A stretch of DNA of 64,000 nt from Rhodococcus koreensis (lineage in GTDB: Bacteria; Actinomycetota; Actinomycetes; Mycobacteriales; Mycobacteriaceae): assembly GCF_900105905.1 (NCBI RefSeq), contig NZ_FNSV01000005.1, forward strand, positions 4,154,001 to 4,218,000, in the 5' to 3' direction. The translations under genes and the position numbers were made by a program. Below, piece by piece: positions 18,309 to 29,149 of this stretch. The notes under the pieces were generated by a model. It was given only the letters and a program-made list of their open reading frames with translations, ran no database searches and was not told the origin of the DNA. Each line of letters starts with the position of its first letter. The first letter of the stretch is position 1.

Positions 18309-20597
18309 TCAGTTCGATCCGTCCGGTCCTTTCCAGGCCCTCGTCTGCGCATCGTCGTCCCCGGTGCCCCGCTGCTCGTGCGGCGGATTCCACTGGTTCC
18401 CCGGACCCTGGTTGGTCCCCGGCCCCTGGTTGCCGGGGTACTGCCCCTCCGGACTCTGGTTGCCCGGATCGCGGGGCGGCCAGCCCGGAGCCGACCATCC
18501 CGCGGGGGCGCCGTAGTCGGGACGCGGCTGCGTCATGCCGCCCTGCGGCCGGGCCGGAGCCGGCTGCGAGTAGCCGTTGGCGGGCGCCTGCTGCGGGTAG
18601 TGCTGCTGCGGCGGGGCCTGCTGCGACTGCTGCTGCGCGAACACCGGTTCGGGCTGCTGGGGCCACGGCTCGCCGCGCTCGGTCGCGAGTTCCCGCGGCG
18701 TCTTGACCGGCGGCTTGTCGGACGGGGTCCGGTGGCCGAAGTCGTTGAACGCCGTAATCCGGGGGCGCTTTTCGACGCTGTGGAAGATCTTCTCGAGATC
18801 CTTGCGGGTGAGGGTCTCCCGCTCGAGCAGTTCGGTGGCCAGGATATCCAGCACATCGCGGTACTCGTTGAGGATCGCCCACGCCTCGGTGTGCGCGGCC
18901 TCGATGAGGTTGCGGACCTCTTCGTCGATCTCGCGCGCGACCTCGTGGGAGTAGTCGGACTGCTGCCCCATCGACCGGCCCAGGAACGGGTCGCCGCCCT
19001 CCTGGCCGTACCGCACGGCACCCAGCTTGGCGCTCATGCCGTACTCGGTGACCATCGACCGGGCGATCTTCGTCGCCATGTCGATGTCGGAGGACGCACC
19101 GGTGGTGGGCTCGTGGAACACGAGTTCCTCGGCCGCGCGGCCACCCATCGCCATGACCAGGCGGGCGATCATCTCGGACCGTGTCATCAGGCCCTTGTCG
19201 TCCTCGGGCACCGTCATCGCGTGACCGCCGGTGCGGCCGCGGGCGAGGATGGTGACCTTGTAGACGGGCTCGATGTCGGGCATCGCCCACGCGGCGAGCG
19301 TGTGCCCGCCCTCGTGATACGCGGTGATCTTCTTCTCGTGCTCGCTGATGATGCGGCTCTTGCGGCGCGGACCGCCGACGACACGGTCGACGGACTCCTC
19401 GAGCGCTGCCTCCGTGATGACGGTGCCGTTCTCGCGGGCCGTGAGCAGCGCCGCCTCGTTGATGACGTTGGCCAGATCGGCACCCGACATTCCGACGGTG
19501 CGCTTGGCCAGGCCCTCGAGGTCGGCGTGCTGGTCGATCGGCTTGCCCTGCGAGTGCACCTTCAGGATGGCGCGACGGCCGGCGAGGTCGGGGGCGCCGA
19601 CCGGGATCTGCCGGTCGAAGCGGCCCGGACGCAGCAACGCCGGGTCCAGGATGTCGGGGCGGTTGGTGGCGGCGATCAGGATGATGCCGGTGCGGTCACC
19701 GAAGCCGTCCATCTCCACCAGCAACTGGTTGAGGGTCTGCTCACGCTCGTCGTGACCGCCACCGAGACCGGCGCCACGCTGGCGTCCGACGGCGTCGATC
19801 TCGTCGACGAAGATGATGCAGGGGCTGTTCTGCTTGGCCTGGTCGAACATGTCGCGCACGCGGGACGCACCGACACCGACGAACATCTCGACGAAGTCCG
19901 AACCGGAGATCGTGAAGAACGGGACACCGGCCTCGCCTGCCACCGCGCGGGCGAGCAGGGTCTTACCGGTTCCGGGAGGACCGTAGAGCAGGACACCCTT
20001 GGGAATCTTCGCGCCCAGTGCCTGGTAGCGCGCCGGATTCTGCAGGAAGTCCTTGATCTCGTACAGCTCCTCGACGGCTTCGTCCGCACCCGCGACGTCG
20101 GCGAAGGTCGTCTTCGGCATGTCCTTGGACAGCTGCTTGGCCTTCGACTTGCCGAAGCCCATGACGCCGCCGCGGCCGCCGCCCTGCATGCGGCTCATCA
20201 CGAAGAAGAAGATGCCGAGCAGGATCACCATCGGCAGGACGAACAGCAGGATGGACGTGAGCCAGCTCTCCTGCGTGACCGTGGTGTTGTAGCTCTGCAG
20301 GCCCTTGTCGGAGATCTCGTTGAAGATCTGCTCCGACGCCGACGCCGGATACTTGGCGAGGATCTCGGTCTTGCCGTCGGTGGCGTCGTTGCCGTCCTTC
20401 AGCCACAGGCGCACCTGCTGCTCCCGGTCGTCGATCTGCGCCTTCTCGACGTTGTTCGCGTCGAGCTGCGCGATCGCCACGGAGGTGTCGACACCCTTGA
20501 AGCCGCGCGTGTCGTTGCCGAAGTAGCTGAAGGCGTAGATCACCAGCAGGATGCCGGCAACTATCGCCAGGTTTCGAAACACAGTCTTACGGTTCAT
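18309..20597 (-). CDS. ftsH: ATP-dependent zinc metalloprotease FtsH
   Basis: A 762-residue membrane AAA+ protease. TM1 is at about 8-25, followed by an extracytoplasmic domain, TM2 (about 113-135), then AAA+ with Walker A GPPGTGKT (206-213), and the zinc motif HEGGH. The C-terminal 130 residues are a Gln/Pro/Gly/Asn-rich disordered tail with GNQGPG-type repeats, longer than in E. coli but usual in actinobacteria. It degrades membrane and regulatory proteins. Confidence 0.97.
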   Translation of the reverse strand: MNRKTVFRNLAIVAGILLVIYAFSYFGNDTRGFKGVDTSVAIAQLDANNVEKAQIDDREQQVRLWLKDGNDATDGKTEILAKYPASASEQIFNEISDKGLQSYNTTVTQESWLTSILLFVLPMVILLGIFFFVMSRMQGGGRGGVMGFGKSKAKQLSKDMPKTTFADVAGADEAVEELYEIKDFLQNPARYQALGAKIPKGVLLYGPPGTGKTLLARAVAGEAGVPFFTISGSDFVEMFVGVGASRVRDMFDQAKQNSPCIIFVDEIDAVGRQRGAGLGGGHDEREQTLNQLLVEMDGFGDRTGIILIAATNRPDILDPALLRPGRFDRQIPVGAPDLAGRRAILKVHSQGKPIDQHADLEGLAKRTVGMSGADLANVINEAALLTARENGTVITEAALEESVDRVVGGPRRKSRIISEHEKKITAYHEGGHTLAAWAMPDIEPVYKVTILARGRTGGHAMTVPEDDKGLMTRSEMIARLVMAMGGRAAEELVFHEPTTGASSDIDMATKIARSMVTEYGMSAKLGAVRYGQEGGDPFLGRSMGQQSDYSHEVAREIDEEVRNLIEAAHTEAWAILNEYRDVLDILATELLERETLTRKDLEKIFHSVEKRPRITAFNDFGHRTPSDKPPVKTPRELATERGEPWPQQPEPVFAQQQSQQAPPQQHYPQQAPANGYSQPAPARPQGGMTQPRPDYGAPAGWSAPGWPPRDPGNQSPEGQYPGNQGPGTNQGPGNQWNPPHEQRGTGDDDAQTRAWKGPDGSN

Positions 20598-20809
20598 ACA
20601 GGTCGGCCGAGATGGCCGGTCCTTTCGAGAGTGCGGGTCTTCCGGGTGCGCCTTCCGGCTGCCAACCGGACAAACCAGGTTACCGCGAAGGCACCCCGGC
20701 GACTCCAGGTAGCAGCCAACCGCTGTCGCGAGCGGTCTCTATTTCGTTCAACGCGCGCGGCAGCCCATCGGTTCCCTCCGCCTCGATCCGGGTTCGGATG
20801 TGCGGGAGT

Positions 20810-22159
20810 TCACCGCGTAGGCGCGACCCTCGGCCAGCCGCCGCCGACCCGCTCGATGTGGGCGGCGAGGGCCAGGATTCTGGCCTCGCCGCCGGGTGGC
20901 GCCGCGATCTGCACGGCCAGCGGGGTGCCCGAATGCGAGTGCGTGCCGACGGGGACACTGGCCGCCGGCCAGCCGACGAGATTCCACAGCGCGCTGAGCG
21001 GGGCGTACCGCACGTTGGCCACGATGTTCGACAACCACGACCGCTCGCTCCACGTCGTCGCCGCGAGCGGCGGCTGCGCGAGCGCGGGGGTGATCACCAC
21101 GTCGTAGTTCTCGAAGAAGGCGCGCAGCGAGTCCTCGAGCCTGTTCACCTGCTGCGGGCGGACGAACCGGCCCAGCGCGCGACCCAGCGCGACGTGCCTG
21201 CGGGTCCGCGGCTGCAGTCGCCTGCGGTCGAGGCCCTCCGCGTCGGCGGCCGTTCCCGCCGTCCAGCGGGCGAGAACCGGAATCAGGTTGACCGGGTACG
21301 GCAACGTCGCGGGCTTCACGTCGTGGCCCGAGCCGGTCAGTTCCGTCCCCGCACGCACGGCCGCGTCCCGCCACTGCGGATCGACCGTGGCCAGGAACGT
21401 CGGCGACCCCGACGCCACCGCGATCCGCAGTGGCTCCGACGGCCCGATCCTTGCGAGTTCGGGACGGTCGGCGATCACGGACAGCATGAGGGCGGCGTCG
21501 TCGACGGTCGTGGCGATGGGCCCGTTCTCGGCCATGCCGAACCAGGAGGTGGCGCCGAGTTCGGACGGCACGACTCCCCTGCCCGGTTTGATACCGAACA
21601 CTCCGCAGTTCGCCGACGGGATGCGGATCGACCCCAGACCGTCGGTCCCGTGCGCCAGCGGCACCATTCCCGCGGCGACGGCGGCGGCCGCTCCCCCGGA
21701 CGAGCCGCCGCAGGTCCGGGACGGATTCCACGGGTTGCGGGTGATGCGGCCGGGCGCGTCGGTGGTTCCCCACACCGCCAGTTCGGGGAGGGTCGTCAGC
21801 CCCACCACCACCGCTCCCGCCGCCCGCAGTCGCGCCACGACCGGATGGTCGGCGGCCCTCGGTTCGGCGCTGGTCGCGCCTGATCCCTCGCGCATCGGCA
21901 GCCCGGCCACGGGGATGACGTCCTTGATCGCGACAGGCACTCCGGCCAGTGGAAGAGTGGCCAGATCCGGTCGGCGGGACAGGGCCAGCGCTTCGGCTCG
22001 GGCCTGGTCGCCGAGGACCGCGGCGAACGCCTGGATCTTCGGTTCACGCTCCGCGATGGCCGCGAGCGCGGCCTCGACCTGCTCCATCGGGCTCGAGACG
22101 CCCGAGCGGACCTGCTCGGCGACGACGACGGCTGAGGTGAACGGGGAGTCCCCCATCAT
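20810..22159 (-). CDS. Amidase-signature family hydrolase
   Basis: A 449-residue amidase with the Ser-cisSer-Lys triad: K79 (in VAIKD), S154 (in GGSSGG) and S177 (in GSIRIPSANCG). The core is complete and intact. Substrate is not predictable; it is not a GatA (no gatB/C neighbours). Two adjacent ATG codons (22159, 22156) could start it. Divergent from the membrane kinase gene. This gene and the kinase occupy the interval between ftsH and hpt. Confidence 0.85.
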   Translation of the reverse strand: MMGDSPFTSAVVVAEQVRSGVSSPMEQVEAALAAIAEREPKIQAFAAVLGDQARAEALALSRRPDLATLPLAGVPVAIKDVIPVAGLPMREGSGATSAEPRAADHPVVARLRAAGAVVVGLTTLPELAVWGTTDAPGRITRNPWNPSRTCGGSSGGAAAAVAAGMVPLAHGTDGLGSIRIPSANCGVFGIKPGRGVVPSELGATSWFGMAENGPIATTVDDAALMLSVIADRPELARIGPSEPLRIAVASGSPTFLATVDPQWRDAAVRAGTELTGSGHDVKPATLPYPVNLIPVLARWTAGTAADAEGLDRRRLQPRTRRHVALGRALGRFVRPQQVNRLEDSLRAFFENYDVVITPALAQPPLAATTWSERSWLSNIVANVRYAPLSALWNLVGWPAASVPVGTHSHSGTPLAVQIAAPPGGEARILALAAHIERVGGGWPRVAPTR

Positions 22160-22274
22160 CCGAGTATATGGTGCAGCGCAGCAGCGATTTCGAGTATTCG
22201 CGCTGGATACGGTAGGTCTGCGGGGTTACCATTCGCTTGTCCCTGGATGGGACTCTTCACACCGCTCCAGACAA

Positions 22275-22319
22275 CCTCGATGTGCCCAGAGAACCCGCCC
22301 AGTAGAACCCTCGATGTGC
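22275..22319 (+). repeat. Direct repeat just before the kinase start
   Basis: CCTCGATGTGC occurs at 22275-22285 and again at 22309-22319 (34-bp spacing, about three helical turns), immediately before the kinase ATG at 22321. It could be a regulator site or a small duplication. Confidence 0.4.
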
Positions 22320-22320
22320 A

Positions 22321-24459
22321 ATGACCAGAGGAAACGGGTCGGGCAGAGACGGATCGGCCGCTGGATCGGACTCTGCCGAACGGACCGTCGGAGTCACGAA
22401 CTCCGAACACGAGAGCAGCGAAGCGACGGTCGCGGCCGGCCCGTCGACGGTGACGGCTGAGCAAGCACTGTCGGCACGGACGATGACCGCCGAGCAGACC
22501 GCGTCCGCCGAACAGACCGCCGCGTCCGAACAAACCGCTGCCGCCGAACAGACCGCGGAGGCCGAGCGAACCGCTGCCGCCGAACAGACCGCGGAGGCCC
22601 GTCCGACCGTGACCGCCCGGCAGCCGGACACGCTCATCACCATGCCGCCCGGCAATGCGGCGCTCGACGACGTGGAGGTCGGGCAGCAGGTCGACGACTT
22701 CGATCTGCTGATGGGGCTGGGCAGCGGCGCGTTCGGCCGCGTGTTCCTCGCACGCCAGCGGTCGATGCAGCGTCTCGTCGCGGTGAAGATCTCCCACGAC
22801 AAGGGCAACGAGCCGCAGACCCTCGCGCAACTCGACCACGACTACATCGTCCGCGTGTTCGACCAGCGGCTGCTCGAGGACCGTCAACTGCGCCTGCTCT
22901 ACATGCAGTACCTGCCGGGTGGCACCCTGCTGCGGGTTCTGCGGCGCGTGCGCGTCACCCCCGAGCGGGAGCGGACCGGCAGCCTGCTGCTCGACGTCGT
23001 CGACGAGGAAATGCGGGAGAAGGGCGAACTCAGGCCCACCGACTCGAGTGTGCGCGACGAGATCGCGTCCCTCACCTGGCCCGAGACGATCGCGTGGCTG
23101 GGACGGCGACTGGCCGAGGCCCTCGACTACGCAGGCAAGCGCGGCGTCCTGCACCGCGACATCAAACCCGCCAACATCCTGCTGACGGCGGAGGGTGTGC
23201 CCAAGCTCGCCGATTTCAACATCAGTTTCAGCGACACCGTCACCGGGGCGTCACCGCTCGCCTACTTCGGCGGGTCCCTGGCCTACATGTCCCCCGAGCA
23301 ACTCGAGGCGTGTCACCGCGGAATGCCGGGAACGGCGGCGGACCTCGACACCCGCAGCGACATCTTCGCGCTCGGGGTGATGTTGTGGGAGCTGATGTGC
23401 GGGCGGCGTCCGTTCCAGGACGAGGACGTGTCGAGCGAGTCGCTCGCCGCACTCGAGGCGATGCTGGACAGCCGCAGCCGCGACGTCGACCCGGAGTTCC
23501 TGGACCAGTTGCCCGCCGACTGCCCGCCGTCGCTGCGCCGGGTACTGCTGACGTGTCTGGCGCCGAAGCCGGAGGACCGGTGGTCGTCCGGCGCCGAACT
23601 GGCCCAGCAGTTCGACCTGTGCCTGAACCCGCGGGCCCGTGATCTCGTCGATCCGCCGCCGAACAGTTGGCGCATGCGGTTGCGCCGCTTCGCGCTTCCG
23701 ATTCTGGTTTTCGGTATCGCGGTGCCGAACGCGCTCGCGGGCGCGTACAACTATCACCACAACAAGATGCTGATCATCAGCAATCTGACGCCGGAGGCGC
23801 AGCAGTCGTTCGAGGGGATCCAGTTGGTGATCAACTCGATCGCGTTCCCGTTGGGCGCGATCATGCTGCTCTACTGGTGCCGCTACCCGCTGCTGGTTCC
23901 GCGGGGTCTGCGCAAGGGCCGGACGTACGACCGCCAGACCCTGGCCCGAGCCCGCACCGACACGTTGCTGCTCGGCGACCGCGTGGTGCTCGTGGTGTTC
24001 GGGTTGTGGGTGATCGCGGGAATCGCCTATCCGATTTCCCTGCAATTGGCGGCGGGGAACGTGCCGCCGGGCGCGTACGTGCACTTCATCGCGTCGCTGA
24101 TCGTGTGTGGTGCGGTGTCGGTGGCGTACCCGTTCTTCGTGGTGGCGTTCTTCGCGGTGCGCTGCATCTACCCGACCCTGCTACCGCAGGACATCGCCAG
24201 CAGTGCCGACGCGCACAAACTGCGTGGACTCGACCGCCGCAGCACGCTGTATCTCGCGGTGGCCGCGTCGGTTCCGCTGGCCGGTGTGGCCGGGGTGACG
24301 TTCCTGTCGCCCGACGAGATCACGCTGGTGATCATCGCCGTCCGCATCCTGTGCGTCGGCGGCATCTTCGCGTTCGTCGGTGTGTACTGGCTGTTCCGCC
24401 AGCTGGAGCAGGATCTGCGGGCGCTGGAGCTCGCCGTGTCCCACGAACCCGTCCGCTGA
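22321..24459 (+). CDS. Membrane Ser/Thr protein kinase with hexapeptide-repeat N terminus and DFN motif
   Basis: A 712-residue protein. Residues 1-115 are an Ala/Glu/Gln/Thr-rich linker with six EQTA-type hexapeptide repeats (56-93). The kinase domain follows (about 125-435): glycine loop GLGSGAFGRV, K156, catalytic H278-R-D280 with N285, but D298-F-N replaces the usual DFG. A roughly 45-residue charged insert (about 208-252) lies between the N-lobe and the catalytic helix. Six transmembrane helices fill the C terminus (about 450-690), with no PASTA or other sensor domain. No clear ribosome site precedes ATG 22321; a downstream start within the repeats is possible. Substrates unknown. Confidence 0.85.
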   Translation: MTRGNGSGRDGSAAGSDSAERTVGVTNSEHESSEATVAAGPSTVTAEQALSARTMTAEQTASAEQTAASEQTAAAEQTAEAERTAAAEQTAEARPTVTARQPDTLITMPPGNAALDDVEVGQQVDDFDLLMGLGSGAFGRVFLARQRSMQRLVAVKISHDKGNEPQTLAQLDHDYIVRVFDQRLLEDRQLRLLYMQYLPGGTLLRVLRRVRVTPERERTGSLLLDVVDEEMREKGELRPTDSSVRDEIASLTWPETIAWLGRRLAEALDYAGKRGVLHRDIKPANILLTAEGVPKLADFNISFSDTVTGASPLAYFGGSLAYMSPEQLEACHRGMPGTAADLDTRSDIFALGVMLWELMCGRRPFQDEDVSSESLAALEAMLDSRSRDVDPEFLDQLPADCPPSLRRVLLTCLAPKPEDRWSSGAELAQQFDLCLNPRARDLVDPPPNSWRMRLRRFALPILVFGIAVPNALAGAYNYHHNKMLIISNLTPEAQQSFEGIQLVINSIAFPLGAIMLLYWCRYPLLVPRGLRKGRTYDRQTLARARTDTLLLGDRVVLVVFGLWVIAGIAYPISLQLAAGNVPPGAYVHFIASLIVCGAVSVAYPFFVVAFFAVRCIYPTLLPQDIASSADAHKLRGLDRRSTLYLAVAASVPLAGVAGVTFLSPDEITLVIIAVRILCVGGIFAFVGVYWLFRQLEQDLRALELAVSHEPVR
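22486..22599 (+). repeat. 18-bp coding repeats (EQTA hexapeptides)
   Basis: Degenerate 18-bp units encoding [A/S][A/S]EQTA run for about six copies inside the kinase gene. Silent differences between units show an older expansion with selection on the amino acid pattern. Confidence 0.85.
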
Positions 24460-24463
24460 CGGG
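24448..24463. terminator. Stem-loop at the kinase/hpt convergence
   Basis: CCCGTC-CGCT-GACGGG spans the kinase stop codon (24457-24459), between the convergent kinase and hpt genes, which are only 10 bp apart. Confidence 0.4.
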
Positions 24464-24469
24464 CGGGGT

Positions 24470-25024
24470 TCAGCCGCCGTAGACGGAGGGCTCGAGCGTT
24501 CCGATGTACGGCAGGTCGCGGTAACGCTCGGCGTAGTCGAGGCCGTAGCCGACGACGAATTCGTTGGGGATGTCGAAGCCGACGTTCGCGACGTTGATGT
24601 CGACCTTGATGGCGTCGGGCTTGCGCAGCAGCGTGACGACCTCGAGCGACGCCGGGTTCCGCGTCGAGAGATTGCGCATCAGCCAGGACAGCGTGAGACC
24701 GGAGTCGATGATGTCCTCGACGATCAGCACGTGGCGGCCGGCGATGTCCTTGTCGAGGTCCTTGAGGATGCGCACGACACCCGAGGACGACGTGGACGAC
24801 CCGTAGGAGCTGACGGCCATGAACTCCATCTGGGTGGGGATGGGGAGGGCCCGCGCGAAGTCGGTCATGAAGAAGATGGCGCCCTTGAGGACACCCACCA
24901 GGAGCAGATCCCCTTCCGGGGCGCCCTCCGGGTAGCGCTTGGCGATCTCCTCGGCCAGTTCGACGGTACGTCGACGGATCTCGTCCTCGGAGATCAGTAC
25001 CGATGCGATGTCGCCTTCGTACAC
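24470..25024 (-). CDS. hpt: Hypoxanthine phosphoribosyltransferase
   Basis: A 184-residue purine salvage enzyme making IMP/GMP from hypoxanthine/guanine and PRPP. The PRPP loop [14 protein letters not shown] and the [21 protein letters not shown] terminus are diagnostic. GTG 25024 start; 4 bp after tilS, as in most actinobacteria. Confidence 0.96.
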   Translation of the reverse strand: MYEGDIASVLISEDEIRRRTVELAEEIAKRYPEGAPEGDLLLVGVLKGAIFFMTDFARALPIPTQMEFMAVSSYGSSTSSSGVVRILKDLDKDIAGRHVLIVEDIIDSGLTLSWLMRNLSTRNPASLEVVTLLRKPDAIKVDINVANVGFDIPNEFVVGYGLDYAERYRDLPYIGTLEPSVYGG

Positions 25025-25028
25025 GCGA

Positions 25029-26009
25029 TCAAACCCTTCGTCGGTCGTCCAATCCGACGTTCAGCCTGCCACGTCGCCGTCGGACCACCAACCTCGCGTC
25101 CGGAGTTCCGCCCCCGATCGCTACCTGTCCCTGTCCGCGCCACCGTGCGACGAGGTCGTCCACGGCCCGCAGCTGGGTATCTCCGAGACCGCGCGCACCA
25201 GCGGCGAGGAGCCAGCTGCGCAGCACCCGCCGGCGGACGGGTGGCGCCGACAGAGCGAGCACGGCCGCGTCGATTTCGCCGTCCACCACGACGTTCGCTC
25301 CGGCGTCGGCGGCCAGCGCGTCGAGGACCGCCCCTTCCTCGCGCAGGTGCTCGCCGGTGCGGGCGAGGGCCCCGGCGACGCCGCCGCCCAGGACGTCCTC
25401 CAGCAGCGGCAGCACCTCGGCGCGCAGCCGCACCCGGACGAAGTCGGGTGAACTGTTGTGCGGATCCTCGTGCGGGCGCAGGCCTAGTTCCGCGCAGGTC
25501 TGCCGGGTCACCGCGCGTCGCACGTCCAGCAGCGGCCTGCCCCACGGGCTGTCGTAGGGGCTCATTCCCCAGATGGATCGACCGCCCGAACCGCGCGACA
25601 GCCCCAGCAACACCGTTTCGGCCTGATCGTCGAGGGTGTGCCCCAGCAGCACCGGGCGGGTTCCGCGCGCCGAGTCGAGGGCCCGGTAGCGGGCCTGCCG
25701 GGCGGCGGCCTCGAGCCCGCCGGTTCCGGTGACGTCGACGGGAAGCACCTCGGCGGACGCGCAGCCCAGGGCCCGGGCACGCGCTGCCGCCTCGTCGGCG
25801 ACGGCGTCCGACCCCGGCTGCAGCCGGTGATCGACGACCAGGGCGATAGCCGAACGCGCCTCGGCGGCGGCCGCCGCGGTCAGTGCCAGTGAATCGGCGC
25901 CGCCCGACAGAGCGACCGCGACGTCGCCGTCCGGCGCGTGTGCCGCGATCCAGCGCCGCACCCCGTGACGAACCTCGAGGATCGCCGGCTCCTCGGGAAG
26001 CACTGTCAC
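25029..26009 (-). CDS. tilS: tRNA(Ile)-lysidine synthase
   Basis: A 326-residue N-type ATP pyrophosphatase converting C34 of tRNA-Ile(CAU) to lysidine. The SGGADS PP-loop (about 35-40), [14 protein letters not shown] and the [12 protein letters not shown] stretch are present; a short C-terminal domain follows. GTG 26009 start. It sits between the DUF2342 gene and hpt in the conserved order. Confidence 0.95.
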   Translation of the reverse strand: MTVLPEEPAILEVRHGVRRWIAAHAPDGDVAVALSGGADSLALTAAAAAEARSAIALVVDHRLQPGSDAVADEAAARARALGCASAEVLPVDVTGTGGLEAAARQARYRALDSARGTRPVLLGHTLDDQAETVLLGLSRGSGGRSIWGMSPYDSPWGRPLLDVRRAVTRQTCAELGLRPHEDPHNSSPDFVRVRLRAEVLPLLEDVLGGGVAGALARTGEHLREEGAVLDALAADAGANVVVDGEIDAAVLALSAPPVRRRVLRSWLLAAGARGLGDTQLRAVDDLVARWRGQGQVAIGGGTPDARLVVRRRRGRLNVGLDDRRRV

Positions 26010-26028
26010 CGGCTCAGTCCTTCGCGAA

Positions 26029-27075
26029 TCAGCCCAGCACCCGGGACACCCAGGTGTCCGGCGCGTCGATCTCCGGGAGCCGGGGCAACGTGTCGGGGCC
26101 CGTCCACACGACGTTGAACCGGTCCATCCCGACCTTGTCCACGACAGCGTCGACGAACGCCTTGCCGCGCACGTACTGCGCCATTTTTGCGTCCATTCCG
26201 AGCAGCGCCCGGATGACGCGCTGCACCGGGTTGCTCTTGCGGCGGCGCCGGCTGTCGAAGGCCGCGCGGATGGCGGCCACCGACGGCACGACCGCGGGAC
26301 CGACCGCGTCCATCACGTGGTCCGCGTGCCCCTCGAGGAGGGTGCCGAGCACCAGCAGACGGTCGAGTGCCTCACGCTGCGGCTCGGCCTGGGTCGCGCG
26401 CAGGAGTCCGACGATGCCGCCCGGCGCACCCGACTCGTCGGGCTCCGTGCGCCCACGGTCGCGCAGCGCGGAGGACAACCGGCCGACCATGTCGGTGATC
26501 GACTCGTCCTCGGCGGATCCGAGGGTCTCCACCGACTCCTGCATGTACCCGGTGAGCCACGGTGACGACGAGAACTGCACCCGGTGCGTCACCTCGTGGA
26601 GGCACACCCAGAGCCGGAAGTCGCTGGGCCGCACCCGCAGTGTGCGCTCGACGGACACCACGTTGGGCGCGACGAGCAGCAGGGTCCCGTTGTCGCCGGT
26701 GAACGGGTCGTACTGGCCGAGGATCGCCGAGGACAGGTAGGCGAGCATCGCGCCGGCCTGAATGCCCGCCGGCTTGCCGAGGAGCATGCCGGGGGCGGCG
26801 TCGCCGCCGGTGAGTTGCGACATCGAATGCGCGGCGGCGTGGATCCACCCCGCCCGATCGAGGATCTGGGCGGTGGGCACCGGCAGTCCGTCGGCGAGGC
26901 CGGTGACTTCCCGGACGGGCAGTTCCGCGCGCATCGACGCGTCGGCCAGTTCCGCGACCACGGTTTCGGCCGTGTACCGCGACGTGGCGGGCCCGCTGCG
27001 CGCCAGCCTCACTCCCGTCCTGGCTGCGAGTTTCCAGTCGACGGCACCGCTGAAGGCATTTCCCTCGGCGGCCAT
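26029..27075 (-). CDS. DUF2342-type zincin metalloprotease (Rv3626c-like)
   Basis: A 348-residue protein of the DUF2342 family, annotated as coenzyme F420-associated or zinc-dependent metalloprotease. H160-E-V-T-H164 is the HExxH zinc site, and LLEGHADHVMD downstream likely provides the third ligand. No signal peptide, so cytoplasmic. Substrate unknown. The ATG shares bases with the dacB stop (TGATG, 27073-27077), indicating coupling to the PBP4-type gene. Confidence 0.85.
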   Translation of the reverse strand: MAAEGNAFSGAVDWKLAARTGVRLARSGPATSRYTAETVVAELADASMRAELPVREVTGLADGLPVPTAQILDRAGWIHAAAHSMSQLTGGDAAPGMLLGKPAGIQAGAMLAYLSSAILGQYDPFTGDNGTLLLVAPNVVSVERTLRVRPSDFRLWVCLHEVTHRVQFSSSPWLTGYMQESVETLGSAEDESITDMVGRLSSALRDRGRTEPDESGAPGGIVGLLRATQAEPQREALDRLLVLGTLLEGHADHVMDAVGPAVVPSVAAIRAAFDSRRRRKSNPVQRVIRALLGMDAKMAQYVRGKAFVDAVVDKVGMDRFNVVWTGPDTLPRLPEIDAPDTWVSRVLG

Positions 27076-28484
27076 CACTCGCACCCGCACGTGCGGAGCG
27101 CGGCCGCCAGTGCGTCGAGCGCGGGACGGCTGACCTCCGGCGGGCGGTCGTTGGACATCAGCGCGAACGTGAGGACGCGCCCGTTCTGGTCCACCACGTA
27201 GCCGGCGAGGGCGCTGGCCGTGGACAGGGTGCCGGTCTTCGCGCGCACCCATCCGGCGCCTGTGCGGTTCCCCGACGCGTACCGGTCCGACAGGCTGCCC
27301 GTGGCACCGGCCACCGGCAGGTAGTCGAGCATCGGCCGCAGGGCGGGATTCCCCTCCCCGGCGGACGCCGTCAGGACCTGGTCGAGCGTGTGCGGTGCGA
27401 TGCGGTCGTCCACGGACAGCCCGCTCGCGTCGTGCAGCGTGAGCCCCGACAGATCGAATCCGGCACCGGACAGGGTCTGGCCGATGGTCGCGACGGCGCC
27501 CGCGAACGATGCTTCCGCGCCGGCATTCATGGCAACCTCCCGCCCGATCGCTTCGGCAAGCACATTGTCCGAGTGTTCCATCATCTGCCGCAACCGGTCG
27601 CGCAGCGGCGCGGACTGCACACTCGCGACGGTGGCGGCGCCGGGTGCCGCGACGCCCGACGCGACCGCAGACGGGTCGACGCCGAGCGCACCGGCCAGCG
27701 TCCGCCCGGCGTCGAGCGCGGGCGTCGAACTGCGCGGCGACTCGTCCACGAGTGGGTCGGCGCGTCCGCCGTCGATCATGATCGGCTCGGTGGGGGTGAT
27801 GAATCCGGCGCCGACATCGGTCGGGAACCACCCCTGCGCCATGGTGTCGCCCGAGTAGATGCCGGTGTCGACCACGATGCGCGTCACCTGGATGCCCGCG
27901 TTCCGGATCTGATCGACCAGTTGCGAGATGTGAGCCGCACCCGGGTAGTAGCCGTTCTCCCCGACCGGCTTCGCGGTGAGAGTGGGATCACCACCGGCGA
28001 CGAGGACGATCTCCCCGGGAGTCGCCCCCTGCACCACCTTCGTCGTGACGCGGTGGTCGGACGGCAACGACAGCAGCGCGGATCCCGCGGTGAGGACCTT
28101 GGTGGTCGACGCAGGCGTCATCGGGGTCTGCGGGTTGACGCTCCACAACACCTGACCGGTGACCGCGTCGGCGACCGTTCCGCTGAACTTGCCGAGGTCG
28201 GGGTTGGCGGCGGCCGGATCGACCGCGGCCGCGATCCCCTGCGCAGTCGGCATCGGCGCGTCGTCCGGGACCGGCGTGACCTGCGGGGCCGCGATGATCG
28301 GCGCCGGTGCGGGGGCGATCGTCAGTTCACCGCGGCCCGCCGACGCGTTGTGCGCGCTCACCGCGACCACCAGCACGGCGGCCATCGCGAGCACCACGAC
28401 GACGACCGACGCGAACAGAATTCGCATGTTCCGACGGTGGCGTCCCGCCAACGAGCCCATCTTCTTCTTTCCCTGGCCCGGCAA
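27075..28484 (-). CDS. dacB: D-alanyl-D-alanine carboxypeptidase/endopeptidase (PBP4, class C)
   Basis: A 469-residue penicillin-binding protein. Residues 20-44 form an N-terminal membrane anchor or signal, followed by a Pro/Ala linker, then the catalytic domain with S126-T-T-K129 (SxxK), S305-D-N307 and K416-T-G. It trims peptidoglycan stem peptides outside the membrane. TTG 28484 has GGAGG 4 bases upstream. It is divergent from ppa with a 107-bp shared promoter region, as in mycobacteria. Confidence 0.94.
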   Translation of the reverse strand: MPGQGKKKMGSLAGRHRRNMRILFASVVVVVLAMAAVLVVAVSAHNASAGRGELTIAPAPAPIIAAPQVTPVPDDAPMPTAQGIAAAVDPAAANPDLGKFSGTVADAVTGQVLWSVNPQTPMTPASTTKVLTAGSALLSLPSDHRVTTKVVQGATPGEIVLVAGGDPTLTAKPVGENGYYPGAAHISQLVDQIRNAGIQVTRIVVDTGIYSGDTMAQGWFPTDVGAGFITPTEPIMIDGGRADPLVDESPRSSTPALDAGRTLAGALGVDPSAVASGVAAPGAATVASVQSAPLRDRLRQMMEHSDNVLAEAIGREVAMNAGAEASFAGAVATIGQTLSGAGFDLSGLTLHDASGLSVDDRIAPHTLDQVLTASAGEGNPALRPMLDYLPVAGATGSLSDRYASGNRTGAGWVRAKTGTLSTASALAGYVVDQNGRVLTFALMSNDRPPEVSRPALDALAAALRTCGCE

Positions 28485-28591
28485 CGCGCCTCCGTCTTCA
28501 CTGTGATTCGTGGGTGGTCAGACAACCAACCTTATCCTCGACCCGATATCCTCTCCCCGAATCATCATCGACACGACAGCGAGGAATCGGC

Positions 28592-29083
28592 GTGGAGTTC
28601 GACGTCACCATCGAGATCCCCAAGGGTCAGCGAAACAAGTACGAGGTCGACCACGTGACCGGTCGCGTGAAGCTGGACCGCTACCTGTACACCGCGTTCG
28701 GCTACCCGGCCGACTACGGCTACATCGAGAACACCCTCGGCGAGGACGGCGACCCGCTGGACGCGCTGGTTCTGCTCCCCGAGTCCGTGTTCCCGGGAGT
28801 CATCGTCGAGGCACGTCCCGTCGGCATGTTCAAGATGGTCGACGAGGCCGGCGGCGACGACAAGGTGCTGTGTGTGCCCGCCGGCGACCCGCGCTGGGAC
28901 CACATCCAGGACATCGGCGACGTCCCGCAGTTCGAACTGGACGCCATCAAGCACTTCTTCGTCCACTACAAGGACCTCGAGCCGGGCAAGCACGTCGAGG
29001 CGGCCGACTGGGTCGGGCTCGCCGAGGCGAAGGCAGAGGTCGAGGCCTCGCTCGAGCGTCTGAAGGACAACGGCGGGCACTGA
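28592..29083 (+). CDS. ppa: Inorganic pyrophosphatase
   Basis: A 163-residue family I soluble pyrophosphatase. The metal signature [10 protein letters not shown] and the starting [18 protein letters not shown] motif are conserved. GTG 28592 follows GAGGA. A monocistronic unit ending in a stem-loop. Confidence 0.97.
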   Translation: MEFDVTIEIPKGQRNKYEVDHVTGRVKLDRYLYTAFGYPADYGYIENTLGEDGDPLDALVLLPESVFPGVIVEARPVGMFKMVDEAGGDDKVLCVPAGDPRWDHIQDIGDVPQFELDAIKHFFVHYKDLEPGKHVEAADWVGLAEAKAEVEASLERLKDNGGH

Positions 29084-29101
29084 GCCCGACGTTCGTTCGA
29101 G

Positions 29102-29141
29102 CGGCGCCCAGTTCTCCCGTCATCGGGTGGACCGGGCGCCG
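29102..29141. terminator. Stem-loop between ppa and the MFS gene
   Basis: CGGCGCCC (29102-29109) pairs with GGGCGCCG (29134-29141), and an inner CCCG/CGGG pair extends the structure. It is shared by the convergent ppa and MFS transcripts. Confidence 0.6.
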
Positions 29142-29149
29142 TTGCCGTC

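Noticed and set aside
17757-21107. Long plus-strand frame opposite folE/ftsH
   Set aside because: Antisense shadow of ftsH and folE; low-complexity Arg/Asp/Val-rich translation with no motif.
22486-22599. Repeat array as a non-coding element
   Set aside because: The 18-bp units are in frame and mostly silent-variable, so they are coding repeats of the kinase linker.
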